Below are positions 28,552 through 37,451 of a stretch of 64,000 nt of DNA, one piece after another. Position 1 is the stretch's first letter. Each line of letters starts with the position of its first letter. This DNA comes from Pseudomonas marginalis (GTDB lineage: Bacteria > Pseudomonadota > Gammaproteobacteria > Pseudomonadales > Pseudomonadaceae). Location: positions 4,942,001-5,006,000 of the forward strand of contig NZ_JALJWV010000001.1 in NCBI RefSeq assembly GCF_024169655.1. The letters run 5' to 3'. The position numbers and the translations under genes were made by a program. The notes beneath the pieces were generated by a model that saw only the letters and a list, made by a program, of their open reading frames with translations, had not been told where the DNA came from and made no database searches.

Positions 28552-30067
28552 TTCCAGCGTGGTGATTCGCCCTCGAACATCATGGGAAGCCATGGACTTG
28601 GGCGTGTTAATGGCCCAGGAACATCGACTGCTGCTGATGACCAGTTGGGCGTTGGTGAGCCTGCCGATATTCATCGTGCTTAGCGTCCTGTTATGGCAAT
28701 ACCCGTCCACGGCCATGTTCGTATTCTGGTGGTTGAAGCCGGCCTTCGACCGTTTGCCCCTGTATATCCTGTCCAAGGCTCTGTTTGGCGAAACGCCTAG
28801 CCTCAAGCAGGCCGTGCGTCACTGGCCGCGCCTGCTCAAAGGCCAACTCCTGGCCAGCCTGACCTGGCGGCGACTGAGCCTGAGCCGCAGCTTTTTGATG
28901 CCGGTCAGTCAACTCGAAGGCCTGGATGGCAAGGCGCGCCAAAAACGCCTGGGTGTGTTGCAACAACACAACGCCGGCGCGGCGCGCTGGTTGACCACCC
29001 TCGGGGTACACCTGGAGATCGGCCTGTGGTTCGGCTGCATGGCACTGTTCTATCTATTCATCCCCCAGCAGGTTGAACTGGATTGGGACTGGCAGCGGCT
29101 GGCGCTGGCGACAGGCCCGGAGGGGCTGTGGTTGGAACACCTGAGCAACGCCTTCTACGCGCTGGTCCTGGTGTTCTGGGAACCGATCTACGTCGCCTGC
29201 GGTTTCAGCCTGTACCTCAACCGCCGCACCGTGCTGGAAGCGTGGGACCTGGAACTGGCCTTTCGCCGCCTGCGTCAGCGACTGAGCAGCGTGGCGCCAC
29301 TGGTACTGCTGGTGATCGGGCTGATGCTGCTGCCGCTGGGCCGGCCCGCCATGGCCGATGACTCGACCCCCATCCGGCAAGTCACCCCCCAATCCGCCAA
29401 CCAATCGATCAAGGCGCTGCTGGACAAGCCGCCGTTCAAAAATCCGGAAACCGTGACCCGCTATCGCTTCGGTGACGAAAAAACCAACGTCAAGCCCAAG
29501 GCACACGGTGACGGCAAGCTACCGGTCTGGCTGCAAGCACTGCTGGACAACTTCAACAGCAACACCTTCAAGCACCTCGCCCAAGGCCTGGAGTTGCTGC
29601 TGTGGAGCCTGCTGGCGGGCGGCGTGGCCCTGCTGATCTGGCGTTATCGCGAGTGGCTGCACACCTTTGTCAGCCGGCGCGGGCCACGCAAACCCAAGCT
29701 CGCCAAACCGGTACCCACGCAATTGTTCGGCCTGGAACTGGGCGCCGAAACCCTGCCCGCTGACATTGCCAGCACCGCCGAGCAACTATGGCCCACGCAC
29801 CCCAGGGAAGCCTTGGGCCTGTTGTATCGTGGGCTGCTCAGCCGGTTACTGCACGACTTCAACCTGCCACTGAAAAACGCCGACACCGAAGGCCAGGTAC
29901 TGGAGCGCGTTCAGCGCTTGCAACAACCGCAACTGCAGGCATACAGCGATGAACTGACCCGGCACTGGCAAAACCTTGCCTACGGGCACCGCCTTCCTCC
30001 CGCAGTGGTGCAGCAGCAACTGTGCAGCGATTGGCGCGCCCTGTTCAACCCGGGAGCAGCCCGATGA
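28538..30067 (+). CDS. DUF4129 membrane protein
   Basis: A 509-aa protein. Several hydrophobic segments lie in residues 30-275 (including SWALVSLPIFIVLSVLLWQY and WFGCMALFYLFIPQQ). A predicted extracytoplasmic segment (about 275-350) follows, then another TM (about 355-375). The C-terminal DUF4129 region (about 415-490) has AEQLWPTHPREALGLLYRGL. DUF4129 often occurs at the end of transglutaminase-like proteins in MoxR/DUF58 loci; no transglutaminase domain is visible here. The ATG at 28538 overlaps the preceding gene; its TGA overlaps the following ATG. Confidence 0.85.
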   Translation: MRLSDSSVVIRPRTSWEAMDLGVLMAQEHRLLLMTSWALVSLPIFIVLSVLLWQYPSTAMFVFWWLKPAFDRLPLYILSKALFGETPSLKQAVRHWPRLLKGQLLASLTWRRLSLSRSFLMPVSQLEGLDGKARQKRLGVLQQHNAGAARWLTTLGVHLEIGLWFGCMALFYLFIPQQVELDWDWQRLALATGPEGLWLEHLSNAFYALVLVFWEPIYVACGFSLYLNRRTVLEAWDLELAFRRLRQRLSSVAPLVLLVIGLMLLPLGRPAMADDSTPIRQVTPQSANQSIKALLDKPPFKNPETVTRYRFGDEKTNVKPKAHGDGKLPVWLQALLDNFNSNTFKHLAQGLELLLWSLLAGGVALLIWRYREWLHTFVSRRGPRKPKLAKPVPTQLFGLELGAETLPADIASTAEQLWPTHPREALGLLYRGLLSRLLHDFNLPLKNADTEGQVLERVQRLQQPQLQAYSDELTRHWQNLAYGHRLPPAVVQQQLCSDWRALFNPGAAR

Positions 30068-31221
30068 ACCGGCCATTGTTGTGGGTGGGGTTGTTGCTCG
30101 CATGCCTGCTGGGGGCAGGCGGCCTGTATGTGTGGCACAAGGCAATTCCTTATGACGAAGTCGTGGATCGCGGCCCTTCACCGGAGGCATTGGGCAATCC
30201 CTACCTGGCAGCCGAACACTTTCTGCGCGAGCAAGGCCTGGTGGTGGACCACGCCAACGGCCTTGAACGACTGTCCGATCTGCCCCCAAAAGATCGCAGC
30301 CTGTTGCTGCTGGCCGAACGCGGCAACATGACCCCGCGCCAGGTGGATCAACTGCTGGACTGGACAAAGTCTGGTGGTCACCTATTGGTGGTGGCCGAAG
30401 CGCTGTGGGATGAAGAAACAGATAAAAGCGGCGACCTGCTGCTCGATCGCCTGTACATCCACCAGACCTTGAGCGACGAACCCGACCAACTCGCTCCGGC
30501 ACGCAAAAAGAAAGAGCCAGACCTGACCAAACTCTATGTCGACAATGAAACGGCCCCGGCGTATTTCAGCTTCGATACCGACTTCAACCTGACCGATCCC
30601 AAGCATCTGGCCCAGTTTTCGGCCAACAGCGCCAAGTCCAGCCACCTGATGCAACTCAATCTCGGGCAAGGCAGTGTGACAGTAGTCACCGACAGCGACT
30701 TATGGAAAACCCCGGGAATCGGCAAACACGATAACGCCTGGCTGCTGTGGTACCTGAACCAAGGCACGCACGTGACCCTGCTGTTCAACAGCGACGTGGA
30801 CGATCTGTTCACCTTGTTGATGCGCTATTTCCCCCAGGCGCTGGCGGCACTCGCCGCGCTGATCGCCCTGGCGCTCTGGCAGGCCGGCATACGCCAAGGC
30901 CCGATCCAGGCGCCAGCGCCCAAGGCACGCCGGCAACTGCAGGAACACTTGGAGGCCAGCGCCGACTTCCTGCTGCGCCGCAGCGGCCAGGGTCCCCTGT
31001 TACACGCCTTGCAGCGCGATATCCTGCGCGCCGCCCGGCGGCGCCACCCAGGCTTTGAACACCTCGACACCGCAGAACAGTGGCAGGTGCTTGAACACCT
31101 GACGCGCCAACCCTCTCACGTGATCAGCCAGGCCCTCGGCCCACTTGCGGCAAAACGGCTTTCCAGCGCCGATTTCAGCCGCCAGGTGGCGTGCCTGCAA
31201 ACTCTCAGGAATGCCCTATGA
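30064..31221 (+). CDS. DUF4350 membrane protein
   Basis: A 385-aa protein with an N-terminal TM (residues 5-22), an exposed domain of about 230 residues and a second TM near 255-278 (MRYFPQALAALAALIALALW), then a cytoplasmic helical tail of about 100 residues. The exposed part contains DQLLDWTKSGGHLLVVAEAL and VTVVTDSDLWKTPGIGKHDN, which look like the glutamine-amidotransferase-like DUF4350 fold. No catalytic role is known. ATGA overlaps link it to both neighbours (30064 and 31218). Confidence 0.85.
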   Translation: MNRPLLWVGLLLACLLGAGGLYVWHKAIPYDEVVDRGPSPEALGNPYLAAEHFLREQGLVVDHANGLERLSDLPPKDRSLLLLAERGNMTPRQVDQLLDWTKSGGHLLVVAEALWDEETDKSGDLLLDRLYIHQTLSDEPDQLAPARKKKEPDLTKLYVDNETAPAYFSFDTDFNLTDPKHLAQFSANSAKSSHLMQLNLGQGSVTVVTDSDLWKTPGIGKHDNAWLLWYLNQGTHVTLLFNSDVDDLFTLLMRYFPQALAALAALIALALWQAGIRQGPIQAPAPKARRQLQEHLEASADFLLRRSGQGPLLHALQRDILRAARRRHPGFEHLDTAEQWQVLEHLTRQPSHVISQALGPLAAKRLSSADFSRQVACLQTLRNAL

Positions 31222-32213
31222 GCGAACTTCCAACGGCCACTGCCCTGACCACCGACACCCTGCAACACGCCAGCCGCCAAGCCCAGGCTCTGCGCGTTGA
31301 ACTGCGCAAGGCGGTGATTGGCCAGGACCAGGTGATCGATGACGTACTCACCGCCTTGATCGCCGGCGGCCACGTGCTGCTTGAAGGCGTACCCGGCCTG
31401 GGCAAGACCTTGCTGGTGCGGGCCCTGGCCCGTTGCTTTGGCGGCGACTTTGCGCGCATCCAGTTCACGCCGGACCTGATGCCCAGCGATGTCACCGGCC
31501 ACGCGGTGTACGACCTGCACACCGAACAGTTCAAGCTGCGCAAGGGGCCGTTGTTTACCCACCTGTTGCTGGCGGACGAGATCAACCGAGCGCCGGCCAA
31601 GACCCAGGCCGCCTTGCTCGAAGCCATGCAGGAGCGCCAAGTCACCCTTGAGGGTGAAGCGCTGCCCATCGGCCAACCGTTCATGGTGCTGGCCACCCAG
31701 AACCCTATTGAGCAGGAAGGCACCTACCCGCTACCCGAGGCCGAGCTGGACCGTTTCATGCTCAAGGTGCGCATGGACTACCCTGATTCCCAGCAAGAGC
31801 TGGAGATGGTGCGCGAAGTCACGCGCTCATCTCGGGCCGACATGCTCGACGTACAGCCGCTGCGCACCGTGCTGCAAGCCGAGGACGTGCTGCAACTGCA
31901 ACAGATCGCCAGCGAACTGGCGCTGGATGAGCAAGTGCTCGATTACGCCGTGCGCCTGGCACGAGCCACCCGCAGTTGGCCGGGGCTGACCATCGGTGCC
32001 GGCCCACGCGCCTCCATCGCCCTGGTGCGCGGCGCCCGAGCCCGCGCCTTGCTGCGCGGGGGCGAGTTCGTCACCCCGGACGACATCAAGGGCTGCGCCC
32101 TGGCGGTGCTGCGTCATCGGGTTCGCATCGCCCCCGAACTGGATATCGACGGGCTGGAAGTGGACCAGGTTCTCCAGCAACTGCTGGACCAGATTCCGGC
32201 ACCTCGGCAATGA
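31218..32213 (+). CDS. MoxR-family AAA+ ATPase
   Basis: A 331-aa MoxR-type AAA+ protein with Walker A GVPGLGKT (residues 57-64), Walker B LLLADEINRAPAKTQAALLE, sensor 1 in FMVLATQNPIEQEGTYPLPE and a C-terminal lid with TIGAGPRASIALVRGARARA. MoxR ATPases act as chaperone-like activators of partner proteins with von Willebrand-type domains. Here the partner is most likely the DUF58 protein encoded 7 bp downstream. It is soluble and would work on the cytoplasmic side of the membrane proteins of this operon. Confidence 0.93.
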   Translation: MSELPTATALTTDTLQHASRQAQALRVELRKAVIGQDQVIDDVLTALIAGGHVLLEGVPGLGKTLLVRALARCFGGDFARIQFTPDLMPSDVTGHAVYDLHTEQFKLRKGPLFTHLLLADEINRAPAKTQAALLEAMQERQVTLEGEALPIGQPFMVLATQNPIEQEGTYPLPEAELDRFMLKVRMDYPDSQQELEMVREVTRSSRADMLDVQPLRTVLQAEDVLQLQQIASELALDEQVLDYAVRLARATRSWPGLTIGAGPRASIALVRGARARALLRGGEFVTPDDIKGCALAVLRHRVRIAPELDIDGLEVDQVLQQLLDQIPAPRQ

Positions 32214-32220
32214 CCCCCCC

Positions 32221-33552
32221 ATGAAGCCGACCCGTCTGCTGTTGATCTGGCTTGGCGTGCTGCTGGGCCTGAATATTCTGCTGGGCACTGCACAGGCGTT
32301 GCAGTTGCGGGTGCCTGACAGCCTGCATTCGGTGGCCTGGGGCCTGCTGCTGGCCCTGTTGCTGCTGGCGCTATTGGACGCCATGCGTCTTCGCCGCCGT
32401 CCGTCCCCACGGGTCCAACGGCAGATGCCCGGCAGCCTGGCACTGGCTCGCTGGGGCGAAGCACGCCTGACGCTTGAACACGATTACCCACAGCCGCTGA
32501 CTGTACGGGTGTTCGATCACGTCCCCGACGGCCTGAGCATGGAAAACATGCCGCAGTCCATCGAACTGCGCCCCGGTGAGCGCAGCGAACTGGGCTATCG
32601 GCTGCGCCCCTTGCGGCGTGGCCACTTCTGTTTCAGTCGTTGCGAACTTCACCTGCCCAGCCCCTTCGGGTTGTGGTCCGCGCGGCGCTTTGTCGAGGTC
32701 AGCGATGCAACCCGGGTCTATCCGGATTTCGCCCGTCTGTATGGCGCACAGCTATTGGGTGTGGATAACTGGTTGAGCCAGTTGGGCGTGCGTCAGCGCC
32801 AACGACGAGGGTTGGGACTGGAGTTTCATCAACTGCGCGAGTTTCGGGAGGGCGACAGCCTGCGGCAGATCGACTGGAAAGCCACCGCGCGCCAACGCAC
32901 GCCGATCGCTCGGGAATACCAGGACGAACGCGACCAGCAGATCGTGTTCATGCTCGATTGTGGTCGGCGCATGCGCAGCCAGGATGCCGAACTTTCCCAC
33001 TTCGATCACGCCCTCAACGCCTGCCTGCTGCTCAGTTACGTCGCCTTGCGCCAGGGCGATGCGGTCGGGCTATGCACCTTCGCCTGTGACCAGCCGCGCT
33101 ACCTGGCTCCCGTCAAGGGCACCGGGCAATTGAACCTGTTGCTCAACACCGTCTACGACCTGGACACCACCCGACGCGCGGCCGACTACGAGGCCGCGGC
33201 CAACCAACTGCTGGCTCGGCAGAAACGCCGGGCGCTGGTGATCGTGGTGAGCAACCTGCGGGATGAGGACGATGAAGCGTTACTGACGGCGGTCAAACGC
33301 ATCAGCCGGCAACACCGGGTACTGGTCGCCAGCCTGCGTGAAGAAGTACTCGACCAACTGCGCCTGTCGCCCGTGCAAACCCTGCCCGAAGCGCTGGCCT
33401 ATAGCGGCGCCGTCGACTACCTCAATCAACGCGACGAACTGCATGACCGCCTGAGCGCTCACGGGTTGTCGGTACTGGATACGCCACCCTCGGAATTGGG
33501 CGCCGCCCTGGTGACACGCTACCTGGGCTGGAAAAAAGCTGGCGTACTGTGA
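32221..33552 (+). CDS. DUF58 protein (von Willebrand A-like), MoxR partner
   Basis: A 443-aa protein with two N-terminal TM helices (about 6-24 and 38-56), a beta-rich region to about 170, then the DUF58 core with REFREGDSLRQIDWKATARQ near residue 205. A VWA-like part follows (VFMLDCGRRMRSQ, resembling a MIDAS D-x-S-type loop but with G-R in place of the serines). DUF58 proteins are regularly encoded with MoxR ATPases and are thought to be their targets. It is the last gene of the operon; a weak GC hairpin and a convergent PilZ gene follow. Confidence 0.9.
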   Translation: MKPTRLLLIWLGVLLGLNILLGTAQALQLRVPDSLHSVAWGLLLALLLLALLDAMRLRRRPSPRVQRQMPGSLALARWGEARLTLEHDYPQPLTVRVFDHVPDGLSMENMPQSIELRPGERSELGYRLRPLRRGHFCFSRCELHLPSPFGLWSARRFVEVSDATRVYPDFARLYGAQLLGVDNWLSQLGVRQRQRRGLGLEFHQLREFREGDSLRQIDWKATARQRTPIAREYQDERDQQIVFMLDCGRRMRSQDAELSHFDHALNACLLLSYVALRQGDAVGLCTFACDQPRYLAPVKGTGQLNLLLNTVYDLDTTRRAADYEAAANQLLARQKRRALVIVVSNLRDEDDEALLTAVKRISRQHRVLVASLREEVLDQLRLSPVQTLPEALAYSGAVDYLNQRDELHDRLSAHGLSVLDTPPSELGAALVTRYLGWKKAGVL

Positions 33553-33610
33553 AAGCAACACACCCCGGCGTGGGTCGCCACACCCAAGTCGGGGTGACTG
33601 CGCGCAATGT

Positions 33611-33988
33611 CTAAGCGGACGCCTGTAAGGGGTCAAAACTGAAGTACCGCAGCAAGGCTTTGATCAGTTGACCGTATTCTGCAGGCGCCTCAACCACACT
33701 GAAGCCTGAGTCGTAATGCTGGGGATTGATGTCCTCATAGCTCCATAAACAGGTCGCCGTGAAATCAACTGCCTGGAAATCGCCGCCAGCCGTGGGAATC
33801 TTCAAGCGCAGCTCGAACTCCGCGTCGACCATCATCGGCAATTGACTGATCAACATCAGCCCTTCTGCAGAGACGTTACCCAAGTAACCAATGGGCTTGT
33901 CCGTAAGCCGGTTGAACACTTGCAGGAAACAAGACAATTGATGCCGCTCAATTCGTCGGTTGGTAAACATGCTGATATCGCCATCCAT
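33611..33988 (-). CDS. PilZ domain protein
   Basis: A 125-aa single-domain PilZ protein. The two cyclic-di-GMP-binding motifs are present: R-x3-R (R11-RIE-R15 in NRRIERHQ) and N-x-S-x-x-G (GNVSAEGLML). It is therefore likely a competent cyclic-di-GMP receptor; its output partner is unknown. Start at 33988 (MDGDISMFTNRR) is taken, but ATG at 33970 (MFTNRRIERH) is possible. It lies convergent to the MoxR/DUF58 operon. Confidence 0.9.
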   Translation of the reverse strand: MDGDISMFTNRRIERHQLSCFLQVFNRLTDKPIGYLGNVSAEGLMLISQLPMMVDAEFELRLKIPTAGGDFQAVDFTATCLWSYEDINPQHYDSGFSVVEAPAEYGQLIKALLRYFSFDPLQASA

Positions 33989-34197
33989 TGGCCATAACTC
34001 TGGCCGCGCCAGTGATTCGGAACGGGCCTAACACCCCCGCTCTCCCTGGAGATCGGTGCGACAACAGCTAGCGCTTTGCCACTCTACCGCCTGCCAATCC
34101 CAAGTATTCCATCCGCTCGAACACAAACTTGTACAAACGAACATTCAAAGAATAGCCCAAGACTGGTGACGAGCCAGCTATAGAATGACAAATATCA

Positions 34198-34572
34198 TCA
34201 CAACGACGCAGGACGTGGCTGCGCAACGCTCGCACCGGGGTAATGCCCCAGTTGCTGCAGGGTATCGAGGCGCGCGCGGGCCCGGTAGGCGTACTCGCTG
34301 GACGGATACTGGTTGATGATGAACTGATAGGTTTGCACCGCGTCGACGAACAGCTTCTGCCGCTCCAGACACTGCCCGCGCAACATCGAGACCTCCGGCT
34401 GCACATAGCGCCGAGTGCGACTTTCACGGTCGACCTGGGACAATTCCAGGGTGACGCGCTCGCAGTCACCGACCCCATACGCACGGTAGGCGTTGTTCAA
34501 ATGGTGGTCCATCGACCAACGGGTACAGCCGACAACACTGACGGCCAGGGCAGCAATGAGCAAAATTCGCAT
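34198..34572 (-). CDS. Lipoprotein with TPR-like region
   Basis: A 124-aa predicted lipoprotein. The N-terminal signal MRILLIAALAVSVVGC ends in a lipobox with Cys16 as the acylated residue. The mature part is helical; YQFIINQYPSSEYAYRARAR resembles a tetratricopeptide repeat of BamD/YbgF type, so a scaffolding role in the envelope is possible. The ATG at 34572 has GGAG seven bases upstream, better than the more distal start at 34614. The residue after the Cys is Thr, not Asp, so outer-membrane sorting is expected. Divergent from pyruvate kinase. Confidence 0.85.
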   Translation of the reverse strand: MRILLIAALAVSVVGCTRWSMDHHLNNAYRAYGVGDCERVTLELSQVDRESRTRRYVQPEVSMLRGQCLERQKLFVDAVQTYQFIINQYPSSEYAYRARARLDTLQQLGHYPGASVAQPRPASL

Positions 34573-34744
34573 GAGGGTTCTCCTGTCTCGTGCAGTGTAT
34601 CGACCCCTCGTCAAAAATCTTCAAGGATGTTCATCTAATCAATCATAGCGAAAAGCGAATCGCCGATAAGTAGTGCAAACGAACAATGACTACAACCAAA
34701 GAGCATAGTAGCCTTCCCCAGCGCTTGAACTCAGGAGTCTGTGC

Positions 34745-36196
34745 ATGTCCGTCCGTCGCACCAAAATCGTCGCCACCCTTGGCCCGGCCAGTAACTCGCC
34801 GGAAGTCCTCGAACAGCTGATTCTGGCTGGTTTGGACGTTGCCCGTCTGAACTTCTCCCACGGCACCCCGGACGAGCACAAGGCTCGCGCCAAGCTGGTG
34901 CGTGACCTGGCCGCCAAGCATGGTCGCTTCGTCGCACTGCTGGGTGACCTGCAAGGCCCGAAAATTCGTATCGCCAAATTCACCGACAAGCGGATCGAGC
35001 TGAAGATCGGTGACACGTTCACCTTCTCCACCAGCCACCCGCTGACCGAAGGCAACCAGCAAATCGTGGGTATCGACTACCCGGACCTGGTCAAGGATTG
35101 CGGCGTCGGCGACGAACTGCTGCTGGACGACGGCCGCGTGGTCATGCGAGTCGACACCGCCAGCGTCACCGAACTGAACTGCACCGTGATCATCGGCGGC
35201 CCGCTGTCGGATCACAAAGGCATCAACCGTCGCGGTGGTGGCCTGACGGCGCCGGCCCTGACTGAAAAAGACAAGGCCGACATCAAGCTCGCCGCCGAAA
35301 TGGAAGTGGACTACCTCGCGGTGTCCTTCCCACGCGACGCCGCCGACATGGAATACGCCCGCAAGCTACGCGACGAAGCTGGCGGCACTGCCTGGCTGGT
35401 GGCGAAGATCGAACGCGCCGAAGCCGTGGCCGATGACGAAACCCTCGACGGCCTGATCATGGCGTCCGACGCCGTGATGGTTGCCCGTGGCGACCTTGGC
35501 GTGGAAATCGGTGATGCTGAACTGATCGGTATCCAGAAGAAAATCATCCTGCACGCACGCCGCCACAATAAAGCGGTGATCGTGGCGACCCAGATGATGG
35601 AGTCGATGATCCAGAACCCGATGCCGACCCGCGCCGAAGTGTCCGACGTGGCCAACGCCGTGCTCGACTACACCGACGCCGTGATGCTCTCGGCTGAAAG
35701 TGCCGCTGGCCCATACCCGCTGGAAGCCGTCCAGGCCATGGCGCGTATCTGCATCGGTGCCGAAAAGCACCCGACCAGCAAGACCTCCAGCCACCGCATC
35801 GGCAAAGTGTTCGAAAGCTGTGACCAGAGCATCGCCCTGGCCGCCATGTACACCGCCAACCACTTCCCTGGCGTCAAAGCGATCATCGCCCTGACCGAAA
35901 GTGGCTACACGCCGTTGATCATGTCCCGCATCCGTTCCTCGGTGCCGATCTACGCGTTCTCCCCGCACCGCGAAACCCAGGCCCGCGCGGCGCTGTTCCG
36001 TGGCGTCTACACCGTACCGTTCGACCCGGCGTCGTTGCCGCCTGAGCAAGTCAGCCAGGCTGCCATCGACGAACTGCTCAAGCGTGGCGTAGTGGAGAAA
36101 GGCGACTGGGTCATCCTGACCAAGGGCGACAGCTACCACACCATCGGCGGCACCAACGGCATGAAAATCCTGCACGTTGGCGACCCAATGGTCTGA
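34745..36196 (+). CDS. pyk: Pyruvate kinase
   Basis: A 483-aa pyruvate kinase, converting phosphoenolpyruvate and ADP to pyruvate and ATP. The N-terminal RRTKIVATLGPASNSP, the active-site LVAKIERAEAV, the metal-binding MVARGDLGVEIG and the VATQMMESMI stretches are all intact. A C-terminal allosteric domain is present, so it is of the longer regulated form (PykA-like in Pseudomonas, PA4329 by position). CAGGAG precedes the ATG. It supplies pyruvate from the Entner-Doudoroff flux encoded at 47-54 kb. A strong terminator follows. Confidence 0.96.
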   Translation: MSVRRTKIVATLGPASNSPEVLEQLILAGLDVARLNFSHGTPDEHKARAKLVRDLAAKHGRFVALLGDLQGPKIRIAKFTDKRIELKIGDTFTFSTSHPLTEGNQQIVGIDYPDLVKDCGVGDELLLDDGRVVMRVDTASVTELNCTVIIGGPLSDHKGINRRGGGLTAPALTEKDKADIKLAAEMEVDYLAVSFPRDAADMEYARKLRDEAGGTAWLVAKIERAEAVADDETLDGLIMASDAVMVARGDLGVEIGDAELIGIQKKIILHARRHNKAVIVATQMMESMIQNPMPTRAEVSDVANAVLDYTDAVMLSAESAAGPYPLEAVQAMARICIGAEKHPTSKTSSHRIGKVFESCDQSIALAAMYTANHFPGVKAIIALTESGYTPLIMSRIRSSVPIYAFSPHRETQARAALFRGVYTVPFDPASLPPEQVSQAAIDELLKRGVVEKGDWVILTKGDSYHTIGGTNGMKILHVGDPMV

Positions 36197-36215
36197 GTGA
36201 TCCGCTGAAAAACCA

Positions 36216-36246
36216 AAGCCCCGCCCTGTGAATGGCGGGGCTTTTT
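36216..36246 (+). terminator. Rho-independent terminator of pyruvate kinase gene
   Basis: AAGCCCCGCC and GGCGGGGCTT form a ten-pair stem followed by a T tract, 20 bp past the stop. Confidence 0.92.
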
Positions 36247-36288
36247 GCTTTGCAGCACACGGTAATGGGCTTGCCTGCGATGGCGTCA

Positions 36289-37233
36289 TCAGCGCCCGGC
36301 AATCGACCGGGACAGGAACACATCGGCCAGCAGTTGATTGCGCGGCAGCCCCGCCAGGAACAGGCGCTTGGAAAACGCCTCGACGCTGGCCGGATGCCCG
36401 CAGAGCAAGGCCAGCGTTTGCCGGGAAACCAGCCGCAGTTGCGCCAATGCCGGGGTCAAGTCCGCCGCCGTCCACAGCTCCACCGTCAGGTTCGGATGGC
36501 GGGCGGCCAGCGCTGCCAGGGGCTCGGCCAAGTAGTGACCGCTGGCATCGTGGGCCAGGTGAATCACGCGGATCGCGCCTTGATGATCCTGGCGCAATGC
36601 CTCCCGTAACACCCCCCACAACGGGCCAAGGCCGGTGCCGGAAGCCAATAGCCACAGCGGCCGGGATTGCCAGTCGGGGTCGTATTGCAGCGCGCCGCCG
36701 CGCAGTTCGCCCAGGCGCAGGCGGTCACCGACGCGCAACTGTCGAGCGGCATCGCTGAATGCGCCGGGCTGACGGCAATCGAGATGAAACTCCAGGAACG
36801 GATCTTCCTGAGGCAGGCTGGCCAGGGAATACGGGCGCGCCACCGGCCCCGCCCACAGCACCAGATGCTGCCCGGCCCGGTAGCGCAGGCCGCGCTCCGG
36901 TTGCAGGCGCAAGCGCAACACCTGCGCGCTCAACCAATCCACGCCCACCACCTCGGCCGACACGCCGTCACGGCTCGGATCAAACGCTTCGACCTGCAGG
37001 TCCGCCGTCACCCGGCACTGGCAGGCCAGGCGCCAGCCATCCTGGCGTTGCGCCGGGCTGAGGGCGTCGGGCTGCAGGTCCTCGACCTCGCCCCGGCAAC
37101 GTACCAGGCATGCATGGCAACTGCCGGCGCGGCAACTGTAGGGCACGGCGACGCCGGCCTGGTTCAGGGCATCCAACAGGTTGCTGCCGGTGGAGACCGA
37201 CCAGTGGCGTTCGCCGACGTGCAGTTCAGGCAT
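36289..37233 (-). CDS. Ferredoxin-type oxidoreductase ([2Fe-2S] plus FAD/NAD domains)
   Basis: A 314-aa electron-transfer protein. Residues 1-90 form a plant-type [2Fe-2S] ferredoxin domain, with Cys34, Cys39 and Cys42 in CRAGSCHAC and a fourth at Cys71. The FAD-binding domain follows (about 95-195, RPYSLAS being the flavin motif), then the NAD-binding domain (ASGTGLGPLWGVLREAL and LLCGHPASVEAFSKRLF). This resembles phenol hydroxylase and CDP-6-deoxy reductase-type reductases; the physiological electron acceptor is unknown. ATG at 37233 (MPELHVGERHW) is chosen. It is divergent from the fumarase gene, as in P. aeruginosa by recall. Confidence 0.9.
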   Translation of the reverse strand: MPELHVGERHWSVSTGSNLLDALNQAGVAVPYSCRAGSCHACLVRCRGEVEDLQPDALSPAQRQDGWRLACQCRVTADLQVEAFDPSRDGVSAEVVGVDWLSAQVLRLRLQPERGLRYRAGQHLVLWAGPVARPYSLASLPQEDPFLEFHLDCRQPGAFSDAARQLRVGDRLRLGELRGGALQYDPDWQSRPLWLLASGTGLGPLWGVLREALRQDHQGAIRVIHLAHDASGHYLAEPLAALAARHPNLTVELWTAADLTPALAQLRLVSRQTLALLCGHPASVEAFSKRLFLAGLPRNQLLADVFLSRSIAGR

Positions 37234-37451
37234 ACAAGGTCTCGGATCAAAAAATGCGTACACAGGGAATCACGCCCGGCAGAGTTTGACCATAGTCGGG
37301 TGTATCGGCCACCGTGCCGGGTTATACTGCCGCGCCTTTTTAGCGTCGCGCCAGCATCACTCGGCGTGCCTTGGAAAGGTGGTTTCAGCCGACCGATACA
37401 CCCTACTGAAGCCGCCTTTATTGAATGTTCCCTTATAGAGGAGCGCGACTC

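Noticed and set aside
33564..33597. CACCCC/GGGGTG hairpin after the DUF58 gene
   Set aside because: Long loop and no T run, so it was not called a terminator.
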